DNA of 64,000 nt, from contig NZ_CP083663.1 in NCBI RefSeq assembly GCF_020097815.1, positions 1,550,001 to 1,614,000 of the forward strand, read 5' to 3'. Positions within the stretch are counted from its first letter, which is position 1. Every line of letters begins with the position of its first letter. A program made the translations under genes and the position numbers. Positions 20,313 to 27,955 of this stretch are shown one piece after another. This stretch comes from Haloprofundus salinisoli. GTDB taxonomy: Archaea > Halobacteriota > Halobacteria > Halobacteriales > Haloferacaceae. Below the pieces are notes generated by a model that was not told where the DNA came from, made no database searches, and saw only the letters and a list, made by a program, of their open reading frames with translations.

Positions 20313-20494
20313 ATGAGTACGAGAGCTACGACGCCGGCGGCATCGGACCCGCCGAGCGCGTGGTGCTGACGGGATTCGGCCTGTTCGTTCTCGGCGTCGG
20401 TGTCGCACTGACGCCCGTCGAGGCCGTCCCGCTCGGGTTCTCCGTGTTGATTTCGCTCTTCGCCTCGCTGTTCCTGTTTGTTTCGCGGTGGTAA
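20313..20494 (+). pseudogene. Small membrane protein with a one-base frameshift near its start
   Basis: From 20321 to the TAA at 20492-20494 one frame shows strong haloarchaeal codon bias and encodes a two-helix membrane peptide (SYDAGGIGPAERVVLTGFG then two hydrophobic stretches, ending FVSRW). That frame has no ATG, only GTG codons at 20360 and 20363. The ATG at 20313 is one base out of register and meets a stop after 18 codons. Adding a single G after ATGAGT would give MSDESYDAGG running straight into the good frame. It is either a recent loss-of-function frameshift or a base missing from the sequence. A shorter GTG-started peptide of 44 residues is the alternative. Confidence 0.6.
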
Positions 20495-20540
20495 TGCCAG
20501 TAGCCGATACAATCATTTCACCCCCCTCTAAACAGACGGT

Positions 20541-21434
20541 ATGGCCCCGGTCCCCTCCCCACGGAGTACGGTCTCCCTCTCGGTGCCGTCGCCCCACGAC
20601 GACTGCGACGACGGCCACCGCGTCGAGTGGCGCGACGTCCCCGACGGCGAACTCGACCAACTCGCCAAACACGGGTTAGTCGGCCTCTCCGTCGCGTTCT
20701 TCTCGCTCGTGGCGGCCAGTGCGGCGTATCTCGCGTTCGGCGCGTCCGGCGACGGTTTCGGGTACGGCTGGCTGTTCTCCGTACTGGTGTTCGTCGGTGG
20801 TCCGACGTCGCTGCTGTATCTGGCGGCCGCTGTCGGCGTCGAGGGAAGCGAGTCGGTGGCGTCGCTGTTTCCGGGCGTCGAGACGCTCTCGTTGCCGGGC
20901 GTGACGGCGGCGACCCTCGTCGGCGGCGTCGTCCTCTCGACGGCGCTGTTGCACCCGCTGTTACCGGTCGTCTACGGCATTGCGCTCGTCGGTCTGTACG
21001 TTTTCGACAGGGCACGACACACCGAGGGCAGCCTCGACGCCGCGTCGGCGACGTTCGCTCGCCCGGCCGCCGGAGCCGAACGGCGACACGACCTGTCGTC
21101 GCTCTCGGAACTGCGCTCGCTCCGCATCGGCGTGTACGTCGTCTGTTGGCTGCAGTACGACGACGTGGCGTTCGATGCGCCGCGACTCCTCGTCTTCCCG
21201 GCGTCGTCGTTTCCTGCGATCCGGACTACGCTCGACGAGATTCGAACCGCAGCGGGCGAGGACGCCGCGTCCGATCCGGCGGTTCGAGTCGCCGCCGCGG
21301 CGCTGGGCCTGCTGTTTCTCGGCGTGACGATGTTCGTCGTGTTCGTCGTCGCCGACCCGCGACTCTCCGTCTACGCCGTCTGTATTCTCGGTCTGTTCGC
21401 GGCACTGTTGTTGTTCGCCGCGTGGCGGGCGTGA
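20541..21434 (+). CDS. Multi-pass membrane protein, haloarchaeal
   Basis: A 297-residue protein. A 45-residue polar N-terminus is followed by about four membrane helices (residues about 45-66, 74-98, 116-134, 137-155). Next comes a cytoplasmic or external domain of about 90 residues with the pattern RHDLSSLSELRSLRIGVYVVCWLQYDD. Two final helices (about 250-272 and 275-296) end the protein. No recognised family. It could be a small accessory integral protein; nothing indicates transport or catalysis. The small frameshifted membrane gene lies directly upstream on the same strand. Confidence 0.65.
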   Translation: MAPVPSPRSTVSLSVPSPHDDCDDGHRVEWRDVPDGELDQLAKHGLVGLSVAFFSLVAASAAYLAFGASGDGFGYGWLFSVLVFVGGPTSLLYLAAAVGVEGSESVASLFPGVETLSLPGVTAATLVGGVVLSTALLHPLLPVVYGIALVGLYVFDRARHTEGSLDAASATFARPAAGAERRHDLSSLSELRSLRIGVYVVCWLQYDDVAFDAPRLLVFPASSFPAIRTTLDEIRTAAGEDAASDPAVRVAAAALGLLFLGVTMFVVFVVADPRLSVYAVCILGLFAALLLFAAWRA

Positions 21435-21485
21435 GCGTCACGCGGCCCGCACAGCGTTTTGTGGCTCGCGCGCAAACGTCAGAGC

Positions 21486-21761
21486 GTGAACCTCGACGAA
21501 CTCGACGCGGCGCTTCGCCGCGAGTTTTCGGGCACCGACGCCGAACGACGCGTCGTCGTCAGACAGGCCAGTGACCTCGCGGATGCGGGAAAAACGGAGG
21601 CGGAGAGGGGCGTTCCGCTCACCGTCGACGAGATCGTCGACAACCTCTCGGACGCGCCCGACGAGAGCGTCGCGAGCCGGTGGAACTGGTGGATGGGGGC
21701 GCTCGAAGCCGCCTACGGCGACTACGAACCGTTTCAGGTGCGACGGATTCCGAAGGAGTAG
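21486..21761 (+). CDS. Small acidic conserved protein
   Basis: A 91-residue soluble protein started at GTG (21486), where the plausible MNLDELDAALRREFSG helix begins; an ATG nine codons upstream would add an unlikely basic leader. The sequence is helical and acidic, with a Trp-rich RWNWWMGALEAAYGDY segment near residues 65-80. No family is recognised. It follows the membrane-protein gene by about 50 bases and may share its transcript. Confidence 0.6.
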   Translation: MNLDELDAALRREFSGTDAERRVVVRQASDLADAGKTEAERGVPLTVDEIVDNLSDAPDESVASRWNWWMGALEAAYGDYEPFQVRRIPKE

Positions 21762-21804
21762 CAGTCGCCGACGCGGTCGGATTTCTGTCGTCGATTCGGC
21801 GCAC

Positions 21805-22020
21805 TCAGTCGCGCTGTCGCCGCGAGCGCGGTTGTTCAGGAACGAGCGTCAGGCCGGGCGTCTCTATCAGCGCTAGGTAGCCGTGCGCGTCGATGACGTG
21901 TCTTCGGAGCGCCGCGACGGAGACGCCGACGAACGACTCCCCGCAGTCGTCGACGGGACAGACGCCGGCGACGGTAGACGACGCGTCGTCTGCCGACTCT
22001 CGGTCACCCACGCATGGCAC
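21805..22020 (-). CDS. Small C2H2-like zinc-finger protein
   Basis: A 71-residue protein with one zinc-finger-like unit: CPVDDC, twelve to thirteen residues, then HVIDAH (about residues 21-46). The spacing resembles the single-finger micro-proteins common in haloarchaea. It has acidic N- and basic C-terminal tails (PRSRRQRD). A DNA- or protein-binding role is plausible but unproven. It is convergent with the preceding small gene. Confidence 0.6.
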   Translation of the reverse strand: MPCVGDRESADDASSTVAGVCPVDDCGESFVGVSVAALRRHVIDAHGYLALIETPGLTLVPEQPRSRRQRD

Positions 22021-22149
22021 CTCCGGCTGAGGCGGCAGCTCGATTTCGAATCAAATAGCTGTCTAAATCGTCGGAATCCACGGCCGTATCTGCGATTTTG
22101 ACGTTGTAAGCCTTCTGTTAACTGTCTGGCAGTACTATCAGAAATCACA

Positions 22150-22705
22150 CTACTTTCCGTTCAGCCGGTCGCGGAGTCGGCCGTTGTGGAACTCGACGGC
22201 GTCGACTCGGGCGCGACGCCGAGCGCCTCGACGGCGGCGTCGAACGGTTCGCGGTGCGGTTTCCGCCGCGGCATGTCGCCCGCGTAGACGACGACGTCGA
22301 ACGCGTCGCGGAGGTCGAGCGACGACAGTTTGACCGACTGCCGCGACTCGGGGCCGTTCGTCACGAGGCCGACCGGGCCCGCCTCCCGCGCTCGCCGCAG
22401 CGCCGTCGTGGCTCCGGGCTGAAACGACACCCTCGAGTAATCGACGACGTCGAGAAAGCGCGGGTCAACGCGTTGGCGGACTGGCGGCCGTACCGCGCAG
22501 CGACGACGGTGAACCCGCTGGCGAGATATCCCAGCTGGTCGCCGGGGTGCGGCGGCCCGTCCAGCGCCGCCCAGAGGTCCGCCGGTTCGCCGAACGGGTC
22601 GATATCCGCCCGCTCGAACGCTCCGTAGTAGATGGTCTCACCGTCCTGGTCCTGCCGACAGAGCGTCCCGTCGAGGTCGAACAACGCGGCGCCGAGGGTG
22701 TGCAC
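22150..22705 (-). pseudogene. Broken HAD-superfamily hydrolase gene
   Basis: A decayed HAD phosphatase. The first part (from ATG 22705) has motif I FDLDGTL and runs in frame to ALTRAF. Near 22451-22457 the frame shifts: the next frame continues LDVVDYSRVSFQPG, and one extra base would join them. That second frame has motif II (VTNGP) and the motif III lysine (RRKPHREP). It then leaves frame at about 22205-22215, exactly where motif IV (GDSxxxD) should be. A third frame supplies a sensible C-terminus, VDAVEFHNGRLRDRLNGK, ending at the TAG at 22150-22152. So one single-base loss and one deletion removing motif IV are implied. The gene is inactive. Confidence 0.8.
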
Positions 22706-22833
22706 GCCTGTTCTACGTCCGAACCGGACAAAATACCCCTGTCGGGCGGATCGTCGGCGAGAGTCGCTTCGTAGTTCGGCCGCCTCCGAGCGGAACCGAC
22801 GGACCCAAACCGTCCTATCGGCTAGCGACGCCA

Positions 22834-24126
22834 GTGAAACTCCAGTTTCTCGGCGGCGCGCGCGAGGTGGGCCGCAGCGCCATCCTCGTCAACGACCGCC
22901 TCCTCCTCGACTACGGGATGCTGACGGGTAACCCCCCGCAGTTTCCCGTCGGGTCGGTCGACCCCGATGCCGTCGTCGTCTCTCACGGTCACCTCGACCA
23001 CGTCGGTGCGATTCCCACCCTCCTGTCGGGCGACGCCCGCCCGCCTCTCCACTGGACGCCGCCGACGTACGAACTGGCGATGACGCTCGCGCGCGACATG
23101 CTCAAACTCCACGGCGGCACCTACAGTTGTCCGTTCACCGAGAACGATCTCAAGCGCGTCACCGAAGTCGCCGAGACCCACGGCTACCGCGAGACGTTCG
23201 AGGCCGCGGGGCACGAGGTGACGTTCTACAACGCGGGTCACATCCCCGGTAGCGCGCACGTCCTCGTGGACGACGGCGAGACGCGGCTGCTCTACACGGG
23301 CGACTTCCACACCGACTCCCCCCGCGGAAGCTTCGCTTCCGCGAGCCGCGCGAATCGACTCGGCGAGTCGATTCGCGGACAGCGCCTCGTCTCGGGATCG
23401 ACCGCCCGCCCCGACGCCGACGTCGTCGTCTGCGAGAGCACGTACTCGGACGTCGAACACGACCACCGCGCCGACGTCGAGCGACGTTTCGTCGAGTCGG
23501 TGCGGACCACGCTCTGGGAGGGCGGCACCGTGGTGGTCCCGGCGTTCGCCATCGGCCGCACGCAGGAACTGATGCTCGTCTGCGCGGCCCACGACATCGA
23601 CTGCTACGTTGACGGGATGGGACAGCGCGTCACGCGGATGCTCCGTAGCTACCCGGAGTTCGTCCGCGACGCCGACGCGCTCAAGCGAGCGGTGTCGAAC
23701 GCGCGCTTCGTCACCGGCCGCGACGGCCAACGCAAGCGTATCGCCCGCAAGAACACAGTCATCATCACCACCTCGGGGATGCTCTCGGGCGGTCCCGCGA
23801 TGACGTACATCCCCGAGATTCGGACCGACCCGGTGAACAAGATAACCATGACCGGGTATCAGGTCGAGGGGACGCCCGGCCGCCAACTGCTCGAACGCGG
23901 ACGTTGCGAACTGAACGGCGGCGTCGTCCCCGTCGCCGCGCAGGCCGAGGCGTACGACTTCTCGGCGCACGCCGACGCCGACGGCCTCCGCTCGTTTCTG
24001 GACGAGTACCGAGGGGCGAGAGCGCTCGTCAATCACGGCGACCGCTGCGAAGCGTTCGCCGCGGAGCTACGAGAAGACGGCTACGACGCCAGTGCGCCGG
24101 AGCTCGGCGAGACGGTACACGTTTGA
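22834..24126 (+). CDS. Beta-CASP metallo-beta-lactamase RNase (aCPSF2-like)
   Basis: A 430-residue RNA nuclease of the beta-CASP group lacking KH domains, as in archaeal CPSF2/RNase J-type enzymes that process or degrade RNA. The zinc motif SHGHLDH starts at residue 50 (His51, His53, Asp55, His56), followed by GHIPGSAH and the Asp of YTGDF. The beta-CASP motifs CESTY, AFAIGRTQE, SAHAD and NHGD follow in order. An in-frame palindromic DNA insert adds about 21 residues (162-182) directly after GDFHTD, in a loop next to the active site. The GTG start is supported by the immediate first strand (KLQFLGGAREVG). Confidence 0.88.
   Translation: MKLQFLGGAREVGRSAILVNDRLLLDYGMLTGNPPQFPVGSVDPDAVVVSHGHLDHVGAIPTLLSGDARPPLHWTPPTYELAMTLARDMLKLHGGTYSCPFTENDLKRVTEVAETHGYRETFEAAGHEVTFYNAGHIPGSAHVLVDDGETRLLYTGDFHTDSPRGSFASASRANRLGESIRGQRLVSGSTARPDADVVVCESTYSDVEHDHRADVERRFVESVRTTLWEGGTVVVPAFAIGRTQELMLVCAAHDIDCYVDGMGQRVTRMLRSYPEFVRDADALKRAVSNARFVTGRDGQRKRIARKNTVIITTSGMLSGGPAMTYIPEIRTDPVNKITMTGYQVEGTPGRQLLERGRCELNGGVVPVAAQAEAYDFSAHADADGLRSFLDEYRGARALVNHGDRCEAFAAELREDGYDASAPELGETVHV
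23323..23378 (+). repeat. Double palindrome inserted in frame within the nuclease gene
   Basis: Two adjacent perfect hairpins. The first, 23323-23343, has nine-base arms around a TTC loop (CGCGGAAGC/GCTTCCGCG). The second, 23349-23377, has 13-base arms around a GGC loop (CGCGAATCGACTC/GAGTCGATTCGCG). Together with flanking bases they span 21 codons with no stop, and they interrupt an otherwise conserved beta-CASP core. This looks like a small mobile palindromic element of the kind usually found between genes. Confidence 0.85.
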
Positions 24127-24165
24127 ACCGCGCGAGCTGACGACGCGAGTCGGCCGAAACTCGGT

Positions 24166-24795
24166 TTACAGTCCGCCCGCGCCGGAGTCGGCGTCGGGGA
24201 GATTCGCCTCTTCGACCGGCAGGCCGAGTTCCTCAAGCGCTTCCTTCAGATGCTTGCCCTCGGCGTACTCCGCGCCCTCCTCGACGCGTTTTTTCTGCGC
24301 CAGCGCCAGCACCTCGCCGCGGTGTTCGTCGGGAATCTCGAACTTGTCGGTGGAGAGTTCGATGACGAACCCGTTGTGGTCGGTGGTGTACAGCGAGTGG
24401 AAGATACCGCGGTCGAACTCGTTGTAGTGGTGGCCGCGCTCCTCCAAGGCCCGCTTTATCTCCTCGATGCGTCCCGGTTCGAACTGGAAGGCGACGTGGT
24501 GGACGCCGCCCAGCGGCGTGCGCTGCGGGCCGCGGTTCGACTGCCGCCCCTCCTCGACGAAGAACGTCAGCATCCGACCGTCGCCTGTGTCGAAGAACAG
24601 GTGGGTGACGTGCGGCGCGTCGAGGTTCGGCTGTTTCAGCACCAGCGGCATGCCGAGAACGTCGCGGTAGAACGCGACGGTGTCCTCGACGTTGCTACCG
24701 ATGAAGGTGATGTGGTCGACGCCGGCGGTGTGAAACGGCGCATCCGGCAGGTCGGCGGTGACTTCGAGCTCTGTCGTCGGCTGGTTGTCGCTCAT
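24166..24795 (-). CDS. VOC-fold protein (glyoxalase/ring-cleavage dioxygenase superfamily)
   Basis: A 209-residue vicinal-oxygen-chelate protein. The repeated beta-alpha-beta-beta-beta modules begin at VDHITFIGSNVEDTVAFYRDVLG (about residues 26-48) and at VHHVAFQFEPGRIEEIKRAL. Candidate metal ligands are His28, His99 or His100, and the Glu in the FVIELST strand. About 60 helical, charged residues follow the fold. Such proteins include glyoxalase I-like isomerases and extradiol dioxygenases; the substrate is not identifiable. The ATG at 24795 avoids a weak 11-residue upstream extension. It is convergent with the nuclease gene. Confidence 0.8.
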   Translation of the reverse strand: MSDNQPTTELEVTADLPDAPFHTAGVDHITFIGSNVEDTVAFYRDVLGMPLVLKQPNLDAPHVTHLFFDTGDGRMLTFFVEEGRQSNRGPQRTPLGGVHHVAFQFEPGRIEEIKRALEERGHHYNEFDRGIFHSLYTTDHNGFVIELSTDKFEIPDEHRGEVLALAQKKRVEEGAEYAEGKHLKEALEELGLPVEEANLPDADSGAGGL

Positions 24796-24897
24796 GTGCC
24801 ACTCTAGTCGCTGATAACGGAAATACACTCGCTGACGCGAGCGTCACCCGGTTACGTACGTGTCAGTAGCGGTTGGGGCCGACGCGCCGTTTCCGGG

Positions 24898-25194
24898 CTA
24901 CTGCGCTTCCCGATACGGCCACTCGGGGTCGCGTTGATCGCGCGCCGTCGGTTCTCGCAGGCTTTCGGGGCGCTGTCCGCGTCCCGCCCAGCCGAACCGT
25001 CTGACGTTCTGCCACGCGTCGACGAGCGCGTCGGGGTTCTCGCCGCGAGTCACGGTCACCGAGTCGAACTGCTCGGGGTCGTCGGTCCACGCGCAGATTT
25101 CACAGGCGTCGTACGACCCGCGTTCGCCGCGGCTCAGCGTCCGAAACCCGCAGCAGGGACAGAACCCTCGCAGCCGAGAGTGCCGTCGAGCCAT
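24898..25194 (-). CDS. CPCC-type cysteine-rich protein
   Basis: A 98-residue soluble protein with the CPCC-family pattern: FCPCCGFRTL at about residues 11-20, then the second Cys pair in YDACEICAW (about 28-36). The four cysteines can bind one zinc ion. The rest is an acidic-to-basic tail with DPEW. The family is widespread in bacteria and has no established role. It has no obvious partners. The upstream intergenic DNA (25195-25270) is strikingly A/T-rich. Confidence 0.75.
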   Translation of the reverse strand: MARRHSRLRGFCPCCGFRTLSRGERGSYDACEICAWTDDPEQFDSVTVTRGENPDALVDAWQNVRRFGWAGRGQRPESLREPTARDQRDPEWPYREAQ

Positions 25195-25333
25195 ACAGAT
25201 TAGTCCACGCCAAAGTATATCAATCTTTCCAGATTTTCACCGATATAATCACAATTCCACGATGATTCGACGGCCGAACCGTAGACGATTCGACGGACGT
25301 TGTATCTCGTGGCCGCGCCCGGGTCCCTGCCGG

Positions 25334-26293
25334 TCACCCCTCGCCGAAGGTGGTCGAAAACAACTCGAAGTCGTACTCGACGCCGGTGAGCTCCTCGGAG
25401 ACCTGCCAGAGTCGCCCCGCGGTCACCTCGTCGTACGACCGCTCGCTCGACTCCTGGACCGCGGGATGTCCGCGGATGTTCATGAGGCCACCCGGGCCGA
25501 CGTAGCCTCCGCCGGGGACGTCTTCTGTCGCCGCGTACAGCATCGGCAACGCGCCCCAGGCGGCGGACTGCGCGAGGACGGCGTTGGCGACGCCCATCGC
25601 CGCCTTCCGCACCGTCGACCCCTCCGCTTCCGGTTGACGGTACTGGAGGTTCGTCGCCGCGTAGCCGGGGTGGCAGCCGATGCTTCGGACGTGCTCGACT
25701 CCGGCGTCGTCGAGTCGCCGCTGGAGTTCGTACGCGAAGAGGAGGTTCGCCAGTTTGCTCTGGGCGTACGCGCCCCACTCGTCGTACGACTCCTCGCTCT
25801 GGATGTCGTCGAACTCGATCTCGCCGGCCTCGTGGACGCCGCTGCTCTGGGTGACGACGCGCGCGTCCTCGCCGGTCATCTGGTCGAGGAGCAACCCTGT
25901 GAGCGCGAAGTGACCGAGGTGGTTGACGCCGAACTGCGTCTCGAAGCCGTCTTCGGTCTCGCTTCGCGGAATCGCCATCACGCCCGCGTTGTTGCAGAGC
26001 ACGTCGAGTCGGTCGTGGACGTCCGAAAACGTCTCGGCAAACGTCCGCACCGAGCTCAGGTCGGCCAAGTCGAGTTTCTGGAGTTCGAGCGCACCGCTCG
26101 GCCGGTTCGCAGCGAGTTCGACCCGGGCCTCTTCGCCGCGTTTCATATCTCGACACGCCATGACGACGTGCGCGCCGCTGTGGGCGAACGCCCGCGTCGC
26201 GTGATAGCCGAGACCGCTGTTCGCGCCGGTGACGACCACCGTCTGTCCGTCGAGTCGAGGCATGTCCGCGGCCGTCCAGTCGCCTCTCGCCAT
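25334..26293 (-). CDS. Short-chain dehydrogenase/reductase (retinol dehydrogenase-like)
   Basis: A 319-residue classical-type SDR. The nucleotide loop TGANSGLG is at residues 22-29, NNAG at about 101-104, the catalytic Ser near 150, and Tyr176/Lys180 in YAQSK. The layout resembles the extended retinol dehydrogenase/WWOX-like subgroup that has about 50 extra C-terminal residues. The arginine-containing ACRDMKRGEE after the second strand suggests NADP(H). The substrate is unknown. An in-frame Met at codon 11 could also start it. It sits directly after the IlvC-like gene on the same strand with a 60-base gap. Confidence 0.85.
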   Translation of the reverse strand: MARGDWTAADMPRLDGQTVVVTGANSGLGYHATRAFAHSGAHVVMACRDMKRGEEARVELAANRPSGALELQKLDLADLSSVRTFAETFSDVHDRLDVLCNNAGVMAIPRSETEDGFETQFGVNHLGHFALTGLLLDQMTGEDARVVTQSSGVHEAGEIEFDDIQSEESYDEWGAYAQSKLANLLFAYELQRRLDDAGVEHVRSIGCHPGYAATNLQYRQPEAEGSTVRKAAMGVANAVLAQSAAWGALPMLYAATEDVPGGGYVGPGGLMNIRGHPAVQESSERSYDEVTAGRLWQVSEELTGVEYDFELFSTTFGEG

Positions 26294-26354
26294 GGCTCTC
26301 CGTACGGCTTCGACCGCAAAGAACGTTGGAGCGCGGTCGTATTCGCCGGTCGGT

Positions 26355-27413
26355 TCAGTCGGTGGACTCGTCGGCTTCGGCGGCGTCGCTCGCGTCCGCG
26401 TCGCCCGCCTCGTCGAGCTCGTCGAGGCCGAACTCGTCGATGGTCGTCTGCTCGGCTTCGATCATCTCGTGACCGCGGTACTTCTTGTAGAGGCGCTTGA
26501 GCTTCGGGTAGCCCGCCTGCTGTTGCAGCGTCCACTCCGTCGCGAACGAACCGTCGTCGATCTCGCCCATCTTCTCGCGCATGAACTCCCGGAGCGGTTC
26601 GCGGTCGAACTCGTCGATGCCCGCTAACTGACCGTACTGGCTCGTCATCGAGTGCAGCGGCATCTGCTCGACTATCCCCATCGTCGCCGCCTTCCGGAAG
26701 ATGTGGCTCAGTTCCTGCGAGAGATACTGCTCCATCAGGATGGCCTCGGGGGGCGCGCCCGCCTCGCGTTCGACTTCCCACTTGGCGATGAGCGCGTTGG
26801 CGATGACCGGAATCAGACCTTGCTCGGTCAAGAGGTCGAGTTTCGTCTCCGTCTCGAAGTCACCCTCGATGACGCCCGAGCGGGTCGCGCCGATGCCGTG
26901 GGCGATGGCCAGCGCCACGTCGAGCGCCTCGCCAGAGGCGTCCCGTTCGACGGCGAGGAAGGCGGGCGCGCCGCGGCCGTCGACGTACAGTTCGCGGACC
27001 ATCGCGCCGACCATCCGTGGCGCGACCATCACCACGTCGACGTCGTCGGGCGGCGTGATGTACTCGTAGGTGACGTTGTAGCCGGAGGCGAAGTTGAGCA
27101 CGTCGCCCGCTTCGAGATTCGGTTCGATGTGCTCCTCGTAGACGGCGGGGGCGACCTCGTCGGGGACGAGCAGGAAGACGACGCTCGCAATGGAGACGGC
27201 CTCTCCGGTCTCGTAGACGGGGAACCCGTCCTCCTGGGCTTCCTCCCAGGAGGCGTCTTTGCGGTTGCCGACGACGATGTCCTCGACGCCCGCGTCGCGG
27301 AGGTTCTTCGCCTGGGCCCGCCCCTGGTTGCCGTAGCCGATGATAGCGACGGTGCGCCCGGTCAGCGCGTCGAGGTCGGCGTCCGATTCGTCGTAGACGG
27401 TGGAGTCGGCCAT
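26355..27413 (-). CDS. Ketol-acid reductoisomerase-like protein with altered active site
   Basis: A 352-residue protein clearly homologous to class I KARI (IlvC): the GYGNQGRAQAKNLRDAG dinucleotide loop (Gly26, Gly28, Gly31), LLVPDEV, VFLLV strands, HGIGATRSGVIEGDF and the metal pair Asp193/Glu197 in LDLLTEQ. However, two catalytic positions differ. The His of the usual HGFNIHF is Ser110 (FASGYNVTYE), and the Lys of APKGPGH is Arg133 (APRMVGA). It may therefore perform a related NAD(P)-dependent reaction rather than branched-chain amino-acid synthesis. No other ilv or leu genes are nearby. The acidic, Ala/Asp-rich tail is typical. Confidence 0.75.
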   Translation of the reverse strand: MADSTVYDESDADLDALTGRTVAIIGYGNQGRAQAKNLRDAGVEDIVVGNRKDASWEEAQEDGFPVYETGEAVSIASVVFLLVPDEVAPAVYEEHIEPNLEAGDVLNFASGYNVTYEYITPPDDVDVVMVAPRMVGAMVRELYVDGRGAPAFLAVERDASGEALDVALAIAHGIGATRSGVIEGDFETETKLDLLTEQGLIPVIANALIAKWEVEREAGAPPEAILMEQYLSQELSHIFRKAATMGIVEQMPLHSMTSQYGQLAGIDEFDREPLREFMREKMGEIDDGSFATEWTLQQQAGYPKLKRLYKKYRGHEMIEAEQTTIDEFGLDELDEAGDADASDAAEADESTD

Positions 27414-27522
27414 GTTCCCTCTGCGTGCGAATCTCTGAAATAGCTTCGTGCCGACATCGTCTGCGAGTCCCGGCCGAACTGGTCGACCCAAGGGCTTTGC
27501 CCCGTTTCGCCGTACCTTCGGT

Positions 27523-27939
27523 ATGCCACACGCAGGCGACATCGACGAGGATATCTCTGAAACGGAGCGACAAGCGCTGCACGAGTTCCAACTCGCTATC
27601 GAGTACGTCTATCGCGGCTACGGGGCACTTCTCGACTTCCACCACCACCTCGGGCACGCGATGGACCGGATGGCCGACGCCGAAGAACAGCTCCGGGCGG
27701 CGGGCCACGAGGAGCTCGCGGACGAACTCCGGGACCGACACCTCCCCTCAGGGGCGCTCGACGACCGTTGGTCGTACGAGATCGTCGGCGACTTCCGGCG
27801 AAGTTTCCTCGAGGGGATAACCGACTACGAGGCCGAGGTCCGCGACGAACTCGTCGACGGACTCGATCACGTGACCGAGCGCCGCCAGCAGACGGAGTGG
27901 CGCGAGCGCGCCGAGAGCGACGCCTGGAAATCAGAGTAA
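27523..27939 (+). CDS. Haloarchaeal helical conserved protein
   Basis: A 138-residue soluble, almost entirely helical protein rich in charged residues, with a HEFQLAIEYVYRGYGALLDFHHHLGH stretch (about residues 20-45) whose His cluster could bind metal. No known family is recognised. The ATG at 27523 gives the polar N-terminus MPHAGDIDED; the frame is open 25 codons further up, but that part lies in the promoter region of the divergent KARI-like gene. It is convergent with the EamA-type gene, 16 bases apart. Confidence 0.65.
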   Translation: MPHAGDIDEDISETERQALHEFQLAIEYVYRGYGALLDFHHHLGHAMDRMADAEEQLRAAGHEELADELRDRHLPSGALDDRWSYEIVGDFRRSFLEGITDYEAEVRDELVDGLDHVTERRQQTEWRERAESDAWKSE

Positions 27940-27955
27940 CGTAGAAAAAAGCGGA

